Assembly: GCA_964630235.1 (NCBI GenBank)
Contig: CAZVUO010000005.1
Coordinates: forward strand, 124,001-188,000
Length of the DNA: 64,000 nucleotides
DNA from: JBFLYH01 sp964630235
Lineage (GTDB): Bacteria; Oederibacteriota; JAAXVQ01; JAUVAV01
Direction: 5' to 3'
In this document: positions 26,449-34,530 of the stretch, piece by piece
Position numbering within the stretch: the stretch's first letter is position 1
How the letters are laid out: each line of letters starts with the position of its first letter
Program-made: the position numbers and the translations under genes
Notes under the pieces: model-generated
What the model saw: the letters and a program-made list of their open reading frames with translations, nothing else
What the model was told of the DNA's origin: nothing
Database searches by the model: none

Positions 26449-29097
26449 ATGATTAATTGGTTCTTAACCAAAATAGTCGGCACCAAGTCACAGCGGGACA
26501 TTAAAAAACTTGTCCCGGTGGTGGAACAGATCAACCGCCTGGAGCCGGACCTGAAAGCGCTTTCCGACGAGCAGCTGCGCGCAAAAACGGATGAATTCCG
26601 CCGGCGTCTTAAAGAGGGGGAAACTCTGGATGATCTCCTGCCGGAAGCTTTTGCGTTGGTGCGCGAAGCATCCGTGCGGACTCTGGGATTGCGTCATTTT
26701 GACGTTCAGCTGATGGGCGGCATTGTTCTGCACCAGGGTAAAATAGCGGAAATGAAAACCGGGGAAGGCAAAACCCTGGTGGCCACGCTTCCGGTGTACC
26801 TGAATGCGCTCTCCGGGTTGGGTGCGCATGTCGTGACCGTCAATGATTACCTGGCGGAACGCGACTCCCTGGGGGCCGGCAATTTTCGCGGTATGGGGGA
26901 GATCTACCGGTTCTTAGGTTTGACGGTGGGGTGCATCAAGCACGGGTTGAATTCCCGCGAGCGCCAGGCGGCATATGCTGCCGATGTCACCTATGGCACC
27001 AACAATGAGTTCGGCTTTGATTATTTGCGTGACAATATGGCCATCCATCCGGATGAACGGGTCCAGCGCAAGCTCAATTTTTGCATCGTGGACGAGGTGG
27101 ATTCCATCCTCATCGACGAGGCCCGCACGCCGTTGATCATCTCGGGCCCGGCCGAGGAATCCACCGATAAATACTACCGCATCGACAAAATCATCCCCCG
27201 TCTCAACGCCGCCGACGACTACAAGGTGGACGAAAAATCGCGGACCGCGGTCTTGACCGAAGAGGGTATCATCCACGCCGAAAAACTGATGGCTGTGGGT
27301 AACTTGTATGACCAGCGCAACGTCGAAATCCTGCATCATATTCATCAAGCGCTAAAGGCGCACGCGCTTTTCAAACGGGACCGCGACTACGTGGTGCAAG
27401 AGAACCAAGTGGTCATTGTGGATGAGTTCACCGGACGCCTGATGCCCGGCCGACGTTTTTCCGAAGGACTGCATCAGGCGCTGGAAGCCAAAGAAGGCGT
27501 GCATATTCAGCGTGAAAACCAAACCCTGGCCTCGATCACGTTCCAAAATTACTTCCGGCTGTATACGAAGCTGAGCGGGATGACCGGTACTGCGGACACG
27601 GAAGCCGAGGAGTTTATGCATATCTATAAACTGGATGTGGTTGTCATCCCGACCAACCGCCCCATGATCCGCGCTGATCACGGCGACCAGATTTTCCGGA
27701 CGGAACAGGAAAAATTCGCGGCCGTCGCCCAGGAAATAAAGGAATGCCACGCTAAAGGACGGCCGGTTTTGGTAGGCACTATCTCCATTGAAAGGAACGA
27801 AAAATTATCAGACCTGCTAAAACGGCAGGGCGTTCCTCACCAGGTTTTGAATGCCAAACATCATGCGCGGGAAGCGGAGATCGTGGCGCTCGCCGGCCAG
27901 CCCAAGGCTGTGACCATTGCCACCAATATGGCGGGACGCGGAACCGATATCGTGCTGGGACCGGGCGTACGCGAACTGGGAGGCCTGCACATCATTGGAA
28001 CCGAACGCCATGAAAGCCGCCGCATTGACAATCAGCTTCGGGGGCGTTCCGGACGCCAGGGGGATCCCGGTTCTTCACGTTTTTATGTGTCACTGAATGA
28101 CGACCTGATGCGTATTTTCGGCTCGGAACGGGTCGGCAACATGCTGCAAAAATTGGGATTGCAGGAAGGCGAAGTCATCGAACATCCCTGGATCACCAAA
28201 GCACTGGAACGCGCCCAACGAACAGTGGAAGGGCACAATTTCGATATTAGAAAACACTTGCTGGAATATGACGACGTGATGAACAAACAGCGTTCGATTA
28301 TCTACGAAGAACGCACCCGGGTTTTGGAAGGGGAAGATCTTCACGAACACATTTTGGGGATGATTGACGACATTATCGAGTCGGGGCTGCCAGAGCTGAC
28401 GCCGGAAAAAATATATCCCGAAGAGTGGGACTGGGAACAACTCCGTGCCTGGGCAGGGCAATACCGCGTGGAATTTCCTTGGACGCAGAATGAATACCAT
28501 GAGTTGAATCGCGAGAAGTTGGCCGAAACCTTCCGGGGTGGTGTTCTCAACGGATTTGCCGCGCAGGAAGCGGCCATGGGCCCCGAGGTCATGCGCCAAT
28601 TGGAACGCGCCCTGTTACTCCAGATCGTGGATCAGCGCTGGAAAGAACACTTGTACGACATGGACAAACTGAAAGAGGGCATTGGATTACGCGCTTACGG
28701 TCAAAAAGATCCGTTGCTGGAGTATAAACGAGAAGGATTCGTAATGTTTGCAGCCATGATCCTGCAAATTAAGCAGGAACTCATTCAGTTATTGCTTAAA
28801 ATCCAGGCCTACAATCCGGCGGAACAACGGCCGCGCTCTGCTTTGGCCGGGCGCTGGACCGAATCCAGGCCGGAGTTTGTTCAGCCACAACGCGCGTCCG
28901 AGCCTGTCGGCCTCACGGCCGGGCCGGGCCCCGGTCTCCACACGATGGGGCAGGGACCCAGGGATATGACCCAGGCCGTGCCAACCGGCGGACCGGCTAA
29001 AACCGAACCTGTGCGTCGGACGGCCCCTAAAGTGGGACGGAATGACCCCTGTCCGTGTGGATCGGGGAAAAAATATAAAAAGTGCCATGGCCGCTGA
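26449..29097 (+). CDS. secA: SecA preprotein translocase ATPase
   Basis: SecA drives export of unfolded proteins through SecYEG. The 882-residue protein shows Walker A MKTGEGKT (residues about 101-108), DYLAERDS, TYGTNNEFGFDYLRDNM, the DEAD-type box DEVDSILIDEARTPLIISG, the preprotein cross-linking domain (about 225-370), motif GTISIERNEKLS, TNMAGRGTDIVLGPGV and a helical scaffold. A Pro/Gly-rich linker leads to a C-terminal zinc-binding tail (GRNDPCPCGSGKKYKKCHG), used for SecB or lipid contact. AAAGGAAG precedes the ATG. The yajC gene lies about 31 kb downstream in the window. Length and motifs are standard. Confidence 0.98.
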   Translation: MINWFLTKIVGTKSQRDIKKLVPVVEQINRLEPDLKALSDEQLRAKTDEFRRRLKEGETLDDLLPEAFALVREASVRTLGLRHFDVQLMGGIVLHQGKIAEMKTGEGKTLVATLPVYLNALSGLGAHVVTVNDYLAERDSLGAGNFRGMGEIYRFLGLTVGCIKHGLNSRERQAAYAADVTYGTNNEFGFDYLRDNMAIHPDERVQRKLNFCIVDEVDSILIDEARTPLIISGPAEESTDKYYRIDKIIPRLNAADDYKVDEKSRTAVLTEEGIIHAEKLMAVGNLYDQRNVEILHHIHQALKAHALFKRDRDYVVQENQVVIVDEFTGRLMPGRRFSEGLHQALEAKEGVHIQRENQTLASITFQNYFRLYTKLSGMTGTADTEAEEFMHIYKLDVVVIPTNRPMIRADHGDQIFRTEQEKFAAVAQEIKECHAKGRPVLVGTISIERNEKLSDLLKRQGVPHQVLNAKHHAREAEIVALAGQPKAVTIATNMAGRGTDIVLGPGVRELGGLHIIGTERHESRRIDNQLRGRSGRQGDPGSSRFYVSLNDDLMRIFGSERVGNMLQKLGLQEGEVIEHPWITKALERAQRTVEGHNFDIRKHLLEYDDVMNKQRSIIYEERTRVLEGEDLHEHILGMIDDIIESGLPELTPEKIYPEEWDWEQLRAWAGQYRVEFPWTQNEYHELNREKLAETFRGGVLNGFAAQEAAMGPEVMRQLERALLLQIVDQRWKEHLYDMDKLKEGIGLRAYGQKDPLLEYKREGFVMFAAMILQIKQELIQLLLKIQAYNPAEQRPRSALAGRWTESRPEFVQPQRASEPVGLTAGPGPGLHTMGQGPRDMTQAVPTGGPAKTEPVRRTAPKVGRNDPCPCGSGKKYKKCHGR

Positions 29098-29152
29098 AAT
29101 TCCCTCCCTTTTCCGATCCTGAACCGGCCGCAAACGCAGAAATGAAATAAGA

Positions 29153-29181
29153 TTGACAGAGCTATTTCAATCTGCTACTAT
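29153..29181 (+). promoter_or_regulatory. Strong promoter of the tRNA pair
   Basis: Consensus TTGACA (29153-29158), 17 bases, then TACTAT (29176-29181) with an extended -10 TG at 29173-29174. The start point would be near 29188, about 13 bases before tRNA-Phe. The transcript may continue through tRNA-Thr into the rpsP operon. Confidence 0.8.
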
Positions 29182-29200
29182 TTGTCCTCTTTTGAGGTGC

Positions 29201-29276
<76 letters not shown>

Positions 29277-29314
29277 CGTGTTCGGTAAGGCTCGTGCCTT
29301 AGGGTATAGATGAG

Positions 29315-29390
<76 letters not shown>

Positions 29391-29397
29391 GCAATGA

Positions 29398-29414
29398 AAA
29401 AACCATTGGTTTTT
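29398..29414 (+). terminator. Short A/T-stem hairpin between tRNA-Thr and rpsP
   Basis: A seven-base-pair stem AAAAACC/GGTTTTT with a three-base ATT loop ends in a T run. It could be a weak terminator, an attenuator, or a processing signal releasing the tRNA 3' end from the ribosomal transcript. Stability is low because most pairs are A-T. Confidence 0.35.
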
Positions 29415-29439
29415 AAGCACATACAAGGAGAATGGATCC

Positions 29440-29712
29440 ATGGCAACCTTAATCAAACTGCAGCGATACGGCACTGTCCATAAGCCTTTCTGGCGTATCG
29501 TAGTGACCGATTCGCGCAAACCCAAAGGGTGCATTGAGCAATTAGGCACCTATGACAACTTGAAAAAACCCGTGAAATTAGTCTTGGATGATACTAAAGC
29601 CCGTCTCTGGATTTCGCGAGGGGCGGTATTGACCTCCTCGGTGCGGCGGATTTTCCATCGCCGGGGGCTGCTGTCCTCCTCCCCCAATAAACCATCTGGT
29701 GTGACGGCGTGA
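29440..29712 (+). CDS. rpsP: Ribosomal protein bS16
   Basis: bS16 is a small-subunit protein needed for 30S assembly. The 90-residue product has the family start (ATLIKLQRYGTVHKPFWRIV) and the conserved DSRKPKGCIEQLGTYDN. The C-terminal part (ARLWISRGAVLTSSVRRIFHRRGLL) matches the usual GAQPTDTV-type region in position but diverges in wording (GAVLTSSV). A strong AAGGAG site precedes the ATG. It starts the conserved rpsP-khpA-rimM-trmD-rplS block. The stop overlaps the khpA GTG (GTGA). Confidence 0.96.
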   Translation: MATLIKLQRYGTVHKPFWRIVVTDSRKPKGCIEQLGTYDNLKKPVKLVLDDTKARLWISRGAVLTSSVRRIFHRRGLLSSSPNKPSGVTA

Positions 29713-29939
29713 AGCAATTAGTTGAATTTATCACGAAATCTCTGGTCGAAAAGCCCGATGCCGTCGGCGTCCAGGAAGAAAATGGAGCCGATGGGTTGGT
29801 GATAAAACTGAAAGTTGCCAGTGAGGATCTCGGCCGGATTATTGGACAAAAAGGGCAGACCATCAAAGCGATCCGGCAATTGTTGACCGCTGCTGCCGTC
29901 AAGACGAAAACCCGCGTCTCTCTGATCGTTCAGGAATGA
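29709..29939 (+). CDS. khpA: KH-domain RNA-binding protein KhpA
   Basis: This 76-residue protein is a single KH domain. The signature GRIIGQKGQTIKAIRQLL (residues about 46-63) has the GxxG loop (GQKG) that grips single-stranded RNA. KhpA partners with KhpB/Jag in many bacteria and affects translation and cell division. Its position between rpsP and rimM is the conserved one. The GTG start overlaps the rpsP stop and the stop overlaps the rimM ATG (ATGA), so expression should be tightly coupled to the ribosomal genes. Confidence 0.93.
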   Translation: MKQLVEFITKSLVEKPDAVGVQEENGADGLVIKLKVASEDLGRIIGQKGQTIKAIRQLLTAAAVKTKTRVSLIVQE

Positions 29940-30469
29940 TTCCACAGGCCGATCCGCCGGCCGCCTCCGAGGAACGGATTTATATCGGAAAAGTCGGAGC
30001 GGCGCACGGCGTCCGCGGGGAAATCAGGCTGGTTCCACTCAGCGACGTGCCCGGACGGTTTCAATCCCTCGGCCGCGTCTATTGGATAGGGCCCAGCGGC
30101 CTGGAACGAAGTCTGCATGTCGCGGGGTGCCGTCCGGCGAATCAATATTATCTGGTGTCGTTTGAGGAGATCACCACGCGGGAACAAGCCGCTCGCCTGA
30201 CGAATGGTTACTTGGCGTTGCCTCGCGGGGAACGCGGAACATTGCCGCCGGAACAATATTTTTTGGATCAGGTCATCGGTCTGAAGGTCGAAACCGAAGC
30301 GGGGCGTTTTTTGGGCCGCGTAACCACGATCTGGCAAACAGGCTCCAACGACGTGTACGAAATTCACGGTCCTGAAGGTGAATGGCTGCTTCCGGCCATG
30401 CAAAACGTCATCCTCAGAATAGACCTTCAGGAACAGCGCATGATCGTGCATCTCCCGGAAGAGGAGTGA
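29936..30469 (+). CDS. rimM: Ribosome maturation factor RimM
   Basis: RimM binds uS19 and helps 16S rRNA processing of the 30S head. The 177-residue protein carries the N-terminal barrel motif YIGKVGAAHGVRGEIRLVPL (residues about 14-33) and the C-terminal PRC-barrel with DQVIGLKVETEAGRFLGRV and DVYEIHGPEGEWLLPA. The first residues (about 1-13) are a variable lead. The ATG overlaps the khpA stop, and trmD begins two bases after the rimM stop. Length and order are standard. Confidence 0.96.
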   Translation: MIPQADPPAASEERIYIGKVGAAHGVRGEIRLVPLSDVPGRFQSLGRVYWIGPSGLERSLHVAGCRPANQYYLVSFEEITTREQAARLTNGYLALPRGERGTLPPEQYFLDQVIGLKVETEAGRFLGRVTTIWQTGSNDVYEIHGPEGEWLLPAMQNVILRIDLQEQRMIVHLPEEE

Positions 30470-30471
30470 TC

Positions 30472-31239
30472 ATGCCGGCGGTTACGGTTTTGACTTTGTT
30501 TCCGGAGATATTGGACGCTGCCTTTGGTTGCTCCATTTTGCAGCGCGCGCAGCGTAAAGGGTTATTTAGACCAAAAATCGTCAATATCCGCGATTTCGCC
30601 CGCGATAAGCACCGTACCGTGGATGATAAGCCTTACGGCGGCGGCAGCGGCATGGTGATGAAAGTGGAACCCATTGCCCGGGCGCTGGCGGCTCTTAAAC
30701 GTGCGGGGCATCAAACGGGCAAGATATTCATTCTGACCCCGACCGGACGCCGTTTTGATCAGGCTGTGGCCCGCGAATTGGCACACGAGCAAGCTTTTAC
30801 CCTGATCTGCGGACGCTATGAAGGAATTGATCAACGCGTCGAGGATCATCTCTGTGATGGGGCCCTGTCCATTGGAGATTACGTGCTAAGCGGCGGGGAA
30901 CCGGCCGCCTATGCCATTGTTGACGCGGTGATCCGTTTGGTTCCCGGTGTTTTGGGGGCCGAAGATTCGGCCTGGTTTGATTCCTTTTCGGATGGATTGC
31001 TGGATCATCCACATTACACCCGTCCGCCCAGCTACCGTTCCTGGCGGGTGCCGAAAGAACTGCTCTCAGGCCATCATCAGCGCGTTGCGGCTTGGAGAAG
31101 GGAACAGCAATGGACACTCACCGAACGGAAGCGGCCGGACCTCATTCACCCGGAAGCCCGCCGTACGGTGGGCAAACCGCATCGGAAACACGCGGAATCA
31201 CGACGGTCGCATAGTCGTCCGGCAGGAGGGAACTCATGA
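30472..31239 (+). CDS. trmD: tRNA (guanine37-N1)-methyltransferase TrmD
   Basis: TrmD methylates G37 of tRNAs with SAM and prevents frameshifts. I choose the ATG at 30472 (MPAVTVLTLFPEIL), preceded by GAGGAG; an in-frame ATG at 30382 lies inside rimM and gives foreign residues. The 255-residue SPOUT protein shows DDKPYGGGSGMVMKVEP (residues about 44-60), CGRYEGIDQRV, and the knot motif LSGGEPAAYAIVDAVIRLVPGVL. The last 25 or so residues are basic and variable. The stop overlaps the rplS ATG (ATGA). Confidence 0.97.
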   Translation: MPAVTVLTLFPEILDAAFGCSILQRAQRKGLFRPKIVNIRDFARDKHRTVDDKPYGGGSGMVMKVEPIARALAALKRAGHQTGKIFILTPTGRRFDQAVARELAHEQAFTLICGRYEGIDQRVEDHLCDGALSIGDYVLSGGEPAAYAIVDAVIRLVPGVLGAEDSAWFDSFSDGLLDHPHYTRPPSYRSWRVPKELLSGHHQRVAAWRREQQWTLTERKRPDLIHPEARRTVGKPHRKHAESRRSHSRPAGGNS

Positions 31240-31724
31240 ATATCGGCGAAACCATAAAAAACGTAGAAAAGGTCTATTTGCGCAAGAAACGTCTTCCCGC
31301 ATTCAAACCCGGGGACGTCATCAAGGTATTCAGTCGGATCAAGGAAGGTGAGAAAGAGCGCATTCAGGTGTTTGAAGGAATCGTCATCAGCCGCAAGGGA
31401 ACGCACCTGCGGGAGATGATCAAGGTGCGAAGAATCGCTTCCGGCGTCGGTGTGGAACGCACCTTCAACCTCCATTCACCCCTGATCAGCGATGTTAAAA
31501 TTGTAAAACACGGCGAAGTCGCCCGGGCTAAGTTGTACTATCTCCGCGGAAAAACCGGAAAGCATGCCCGCATTCGCCAGATGCGCCGGGAGAAAATGCT
31601 GCAACTCCAAGCCCAGGAACAAAGTGCCATGGAAGCCGAACAAGTTGCTTCTGCCCTGGCGGCGGCCCAGGAAGCCTCTGCCGCAGAACCTGAAAAGGAA
31701 TCTCCCAAAACCACTGAGGTCTAG
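31236..31724 (+). CDS. rplS: Ribosomal protein bL19 with extended C-terminus
   Basis: bL19 lies at the 30S-50S interface. Residues about 1-115 are canonical: FKPGDVIKVFSRIKEGEKER, VFEGIVISRKGTHLREMIKV, VERTFNLHSPLI, and KLYYLRGKTGKHARI. At 162 residues it is about 40 longer than the usual 115-120. The extra tail (about 122-162) is Ala/Glu/Gln-rich and acidic, probably disordered or helical on the ribosome surface. The ATG overlaps the trmD stop, with AGGAGGG upstream. rnhB follows two bases after the stop. Confidence 0.96.
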   Translation: MNIGETIKNVEKVYLRKKRLPAFKPGDVIKVFSRIKEGEKERIQVFEGIVISRKGTHLREMIKVRRIASGVGVERTFNLHSPLISDVKIVKHGEVARAKLYYLRGKTGKHARIRQMRREKMLQLQAQEQSAMEAEQVASALAAAQEASAAEPEKESPKTTEV

Positions 31725-31726
31725 AG

Positions 31727-32380
31727 GTGGCGTTGGCGGCAAGAATGGCCAAAGAGATCAAGCAGAGGCTGGAATTTGAGATACAGGCGCGGACGTGCGG
31801 TCATCCGTTGGTGGCAGGTTTGGATGAGGCGGGCAGAGGTCCTTTGGCCGGCCCCGTGGTTGCGGCCTGCGTGATTTTGCCTGAAGATTGCCTGGGTTTG
31901 GAAGACCTCGACGATTCTAAAAAACTGACACCGCGCAAAAGGCGCGAATTGTTCCTCCGCATCCATGAACGTGCGCCGCATATCGGAGTGGGTATTGTGG
32001 ATGCGGGGACGATTGACCGCATCAACATTTTGCAGGCCAGTTTCTTGGCCATGCGAAAAGCCGTAGACACGCTCGCCCAAAAACCTGATTTCCTCCTTAT
32101 AGACGGCAACCAGTGCCCGGAATGGGCCGTCAACGCGCGCTGTCTCATCCGTGGAGAATCACGATCCCTTTCCATTGCGGCCGCATCAATTGTCGCGAAA
32201 GAGACCCGAGACCGTATTATGTGTGATTACGACCGTTTCTATCCTCTGTGGGGGTTCGCCCAGCATAAGGGGTATGGAACCAAAGCGCATATGGACGCGA
32301 TGCGGCGCCATGGCGTTTGTGATCTGCATCGCCGTAGTTTCAATCCCGTTCAGCAATTATCTTTGGCATGGGAAAAGTAA
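31727..32380 (+). CDS. rnhB: Ribonuclease HII
   Basis: RNase HII cuts RNA in RNA-DNA hybrids and removes single ribonucleotides from DNA. The 217-residue protein shows the catalytic GLDEAGRGPLAGPVVAACVI (residues about 27-46; Asp and Glu of the DEDD site). LDDSKKLTPRKRRELF, DAGTIDRINILQAS, LIDGNQ (third acid), ASIVAKETRDRIM (fourth acid) and HKGYGTKAHMDAMRRHG are also visible. The GTG at 31727 is chosen because GAGGT lies six bases before it; the ATG at 31745 is a poorer alternative. The end overlaps the yraN start by 13 bases. Confidence 0.95.
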   Translation: MALAARMAKEIKQRLEFEIQARTCGHPLVAGLDEAGRGPLAGPVVAACVILPEDCLGLEDLDDSKKLTPRKRRELFLRIHERAPHIGVGIVDAGTIDRINILQASFLAMRKAVDTLAQKPDFLLIDGNQCPEWAVNARCLIRGESRSLSIAAASIVAKETRDRIMCDYDRFYPLWGFAQHKGYGTKAHMDAMRRHGVCDLHRRSFNPVQQLSLAWEK

Positions 32381-32724
32381 ACCGTCGTCTTGGACAAGCG
32401 GGCGAAGATGCCGCTGCGCGTTATCTGATAAAAAACGGGTTTGGCATTATCGCGAGAAATTACCGCTCCCCGTGGGGGGAGATTGACATTGTTGCCAAGG
32501 ATAAAAATATTTTATGTTTCATCGAAGTGAAAAGCAGGGAGCAAAAAAACTGCGGGCACCCACTGGAAGCGGTAGATAGAATCAAAAGAGAAAAAATTAT
32601 TAAGGCGGCAAAAGCCTATTTAGCCACGAACAATATCTCGCCAGAACAAGTATGTCGTTTTGACGTTGTTAGCATTGAAGAAGACCAGACAATCATCTTG
32701 CTTACCGACGCTTTTCAAAGTTGA
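32368..32724 (+). CDS. yraN: YraN/UPF0102 family endonuclease-like protein
   Basis: This 118-residue protein has the UPF0102 plan: LGQAGEDAAARYLIKNGF (residues about 7-24), ARNYRSPWGEIDIVAKD and LCFIEVKSRE, which form an archaeal-Holliday-resolvase-like PD-(D/E)xK core (Glu of WGEID, Asp of the same motif, E-x-K of IEVKS). In many bacteria it follows rnhB, as here, with the genes overlapping. Cellular role remains poorly defined in the family. It ends the ribosomal block. About 20 bases later a small hairpin (32749-32766, ATTTCC/GGAAAT) without a T run may mark the transcript end. Confidence 0.92.
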   Translation: MGKVNRRLGQAGEDAAARYLIKNGFGIIARNYRSPWGEIDIVAKDKNILCFIEVKSREQKNCGHPLEAVDRIKREKIIKAAKAYLATNNISPEQVCRFDVVSIEEDQTIILLTDAFQS

Positions 32725-32879
32725 GATCCTAAAAATAGGCCCGCCTTGATTTCCCTCTTAGGAAATGGGCTGAGTAACAACTCCAATAAAACTAACAAAT
32801 AACCAACACTAAATCAGGTATACATAGAAAAAACCACTCCTAAATAGAGGACACTATATAAGGTAAAGCCAGAAATAAC

Positions 32880-32908
32880 TTGCACAAAATATGGGGTTGA
32901 CATATAAT
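32880..32908 (+). promoter_or_regulatory. Sigma-70 promoter of the HU-like gene
   Basis: TTGCAC (32880-32885) and a perfect TATAAT (32903-32908) are separated by 17 bases, in an A/T-rich 259-base spacer (32725-32983) that has no other coding potential. Transcription would begin near 32915, leaving a leader of about 69 bases before the GTG start. A TTGACA at 32897 overlaps the spacer but has no matching -10. Confidence 0.75.
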
Positions 32909-32983
32909 TCGCTTAAGAAATAGCGGAAGAACAAAACCACAGCGCATTTCCGCAAAAACCGAACAAGGGAGGCGATCTTAAAA

Positions 32984-33265
32984 GTGATTACAAAAAGTGA
33001 GATGTTGAAGCAATTGGTGACCTCGACTGGGTTGAAAAAGAAAGAGATCGAGAATGTTTTAGATTCGCAAAATAAATTGATTTACAAAGTATTAAAGAAA
33101 GATAAAAAATATAAACTGCAAGGTCTGGGAATTTTCGCGGTTAAGAATCGGAAAGCCCGGCTGGCTCGCAATCCTCAAACAGGCGCCATCGTTAAAGTTC
33201 CAGCCAAAACTGTGATCAAATTCAGGATTGGCAAAGATCTGAAAGTTAATGTGTTGGGGAAGTAA
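32984..33265 (+). CDS. HU/IHF-family nucleoid DNA-binding protein
   Basis: This 93-residue protein has the bacterial histone-like fold: a helical N-terminus (ITKSEMLKQLVTSTGLKKKE), the turn LQGLGIFAVKNRKAR, and the DNA-inserting beta arm with ARNPQTGAIVKVPAKTVIKFR (the Arg-Asn-Pro tip) ending GKDLKVNV. Homologues bend and coat DNA as dimers. The start is GTG with GGGAGG 11 bases upstream. It forms a one-gene unit, with a consensus promoter before and a strong terminator after it. Whether it behaves as HU (non-specific) or IHF-like cannot be told. Confidence 0.93.
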   Translation: MITKSEMLKQLVTSTGLKKKEIENVLDSQNKLIYKVLKKDKKYKLQGLGIFAVKNRKARLARNPQTGAIVKVPAKTVIKFRIGKDLKVNVLGK

Positions 33266-33283
33266 CGGATAAAGAAATCAGAG

Positions 33284-33330
33284 ACGGCTGTTCTTATTGG
33301 AATTCTTTCCAATAGGAACAGCCGTTTTTT
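33284..33330 (+). terminator. Strong rho-independent terminator after the HU-like gene
   Basis: A 17-base-pair stem (33284-33300 with 33309-33325, one G-U pair) closes an eight-base loop and is followed by six T residues (33325-33330). It lies 19 bases after the HU-like stop codon. Confidence 0.95.
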
Positions 33331-33331
33331 C

Positions 33332-33358
33332 TTGACGAAGGAGGCTCTGTATTATACT
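33332..33358 (+). promoter_or_regulatory. Possible promoter of the AAA ATPase gene
   Basis: TTGACG (33332-33337) directly follows the terminator, and TATACT (33353-33358) lies 15 bases further, a spacing shorter than ideal. The GTG start at 33404 is about 40 bases after the predicted start point. Confidence 0.45.
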
Positions 33359-33403
33359 ATTAGGCATAAACTATACCGACGAGAATAATAGGAGTCAAGA
33401 CAC

Positions 33404-34510
33404 GTGAATAAGAATCCTTTTCGTCATGGCGAGGCAGTTGGGGGAGACTATTTCACAGACCGTTATAAAGAACGTGAGTTTTTATTATCGGAACTTTCAA
33501 CCGGGCATAATGTTTTGCTTTCGGGACCACCGCAATTCGGCAAGTCATCCCTAGCGCGAAAAGTGATGTCTGAGTTTGAACAACGTGGCGTGATGTCGGT
33601 CTATATAGATTTGGACCGGGCTTATTCACCGACCCGTTTTATCGAAGTTTATTTAGCCGAACTGCTCCGCGCGGCGTTTCGCCAGACCAAGGAACTCCGC
33701 AGTTTCATCCAGGATCTTGCGCCCGAGGCTAAAAAGGACCTGCAACTTAAAGTTGAGAACAACGATGAACTGATCTTGGATTTGAACGAGGGGAGTAATT
33801 TGGAGGCGATGGCCAGCGCGGTGCTGGAACTGGCCCAGCACACGGTTAATTATAAAAAACGTCCCTGCGTGGTTTGCTTTGATGAAGTTACCGTCGGCGG
33901 AAACATTCCCGAAATATTAAGGAGGCGTTTTACCGAGGTGGCGCAAGCTCATGCGGGGGTAGGGTACCTTTTGGTGAGTTTGGATAGTCGCTTGCCGAAG
34001 TCGGATAATGGGACTTGGTTATCATTGCCTTTGGAAAAGATCGAGGAACGTTATTTGCGAGGGTTTATCAAGACGCGTTTTGAAAACACCGGGTTTAGAA
34101 TCGTCGAACCCATTATTGACGAAATCATTGAGTTGACGCACGGACATCCTCACTACACGCAAATGGTTTGCCGCCAATTGTGGAATCAAGGTATCCACGG
34201 AAAAGTCATCACCGGTAAGAACCTTGCGCAGGCTGTGGAATCCATTTTAGAGGTCAACGAGGAATTTTATTCCTCGCTCTGGAACGACCTGTCTCTTCAC
34301 CAAAAAAACCTTATGCTGGCGCTTTGCCGGGGCGGCGGACAAAAAATATTCTCCCAAGATTACGTCGTTCGCTATGGCCTGGGGAGCTTTTCCACTGTTC
34401 AGAAATCGCTCAACCGCCTCCTGGAACGTCAGCTGGTGGAGCGGCAAAACGATCAATATACCATCCGGGATATGTTTTTACGGCGTTGGCTTACGCGCCG
34501 GATGCTCTAG
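33404..34510 (+). CDS. AAA/archaeal-type ATPase with C-terminal winged-helix region
   Basis: This 368-residue cytosolic protein begins NPFRHGEAVGGDYFTDRYKE and has Walker A GPPQFGKSS (residues 41-49) and Walker B CVVCFDEV (near 156). The later segments resemble PF01637/AAA_16 STAND-like ATPases with an ORC/Cdc6-like lid (TRFENTGFRI...ELTHGHPHYTQMVCRQLW). The last about 80 residues (ALCRGGGQKIFSQDYVVRYG, then STVQKSLNRLLERQLVE) look like a winged-helix domain. Members are widespread but functionally unassigned. The GTG start has AGGAG upstream. The downstream exonuclease-like gene begins 20 bases after its stop and could be co-expressed. Confidence 0.8.
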   Translation: MNKNPFRHGEAVGGDYFTDRYKEREFLLSELSTGHNVLLSGPPQFGKSSLARKVMSEFEQRGVMSVYIDLDRAYSPTRFIEVYLAELLRAAFRQTKELRSFIQDLAPEAKKDLQLKVENNDELILDLNEGSNLEAMASAVLELAQHTVNYKKRPCVVCFDEVTVGGNIPEILRRRFTEVAQAHAGVGYLLVSLDSRLPKSDNGTWLSLPLEKIEERYLRGFIKTRFENTGFRIVEPIIDEIIELTHGHPHYTQMVCRQLWNQGIHGKVITGKNLAQAVESILEVNEEFYSSLWNDLSLHQKNLMLALCRGGGQKIFSQDYVVRYGLGSFSTVQKSLNRLLERQLVERQNDQYTIRDMFLRRWLTRRML

Positions 34511-34530
34511 ATCTTGGTTCACATGTTAAC

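Noticed and set aside
32897..32902. A TTGACA in the HU-like upstream region considered as the -35 element.
   Set aside because: It lies directly beside the TATAAT at 32903, which fits TTGCAC at 32880 with a 17-base spacer; no second -10 follows.
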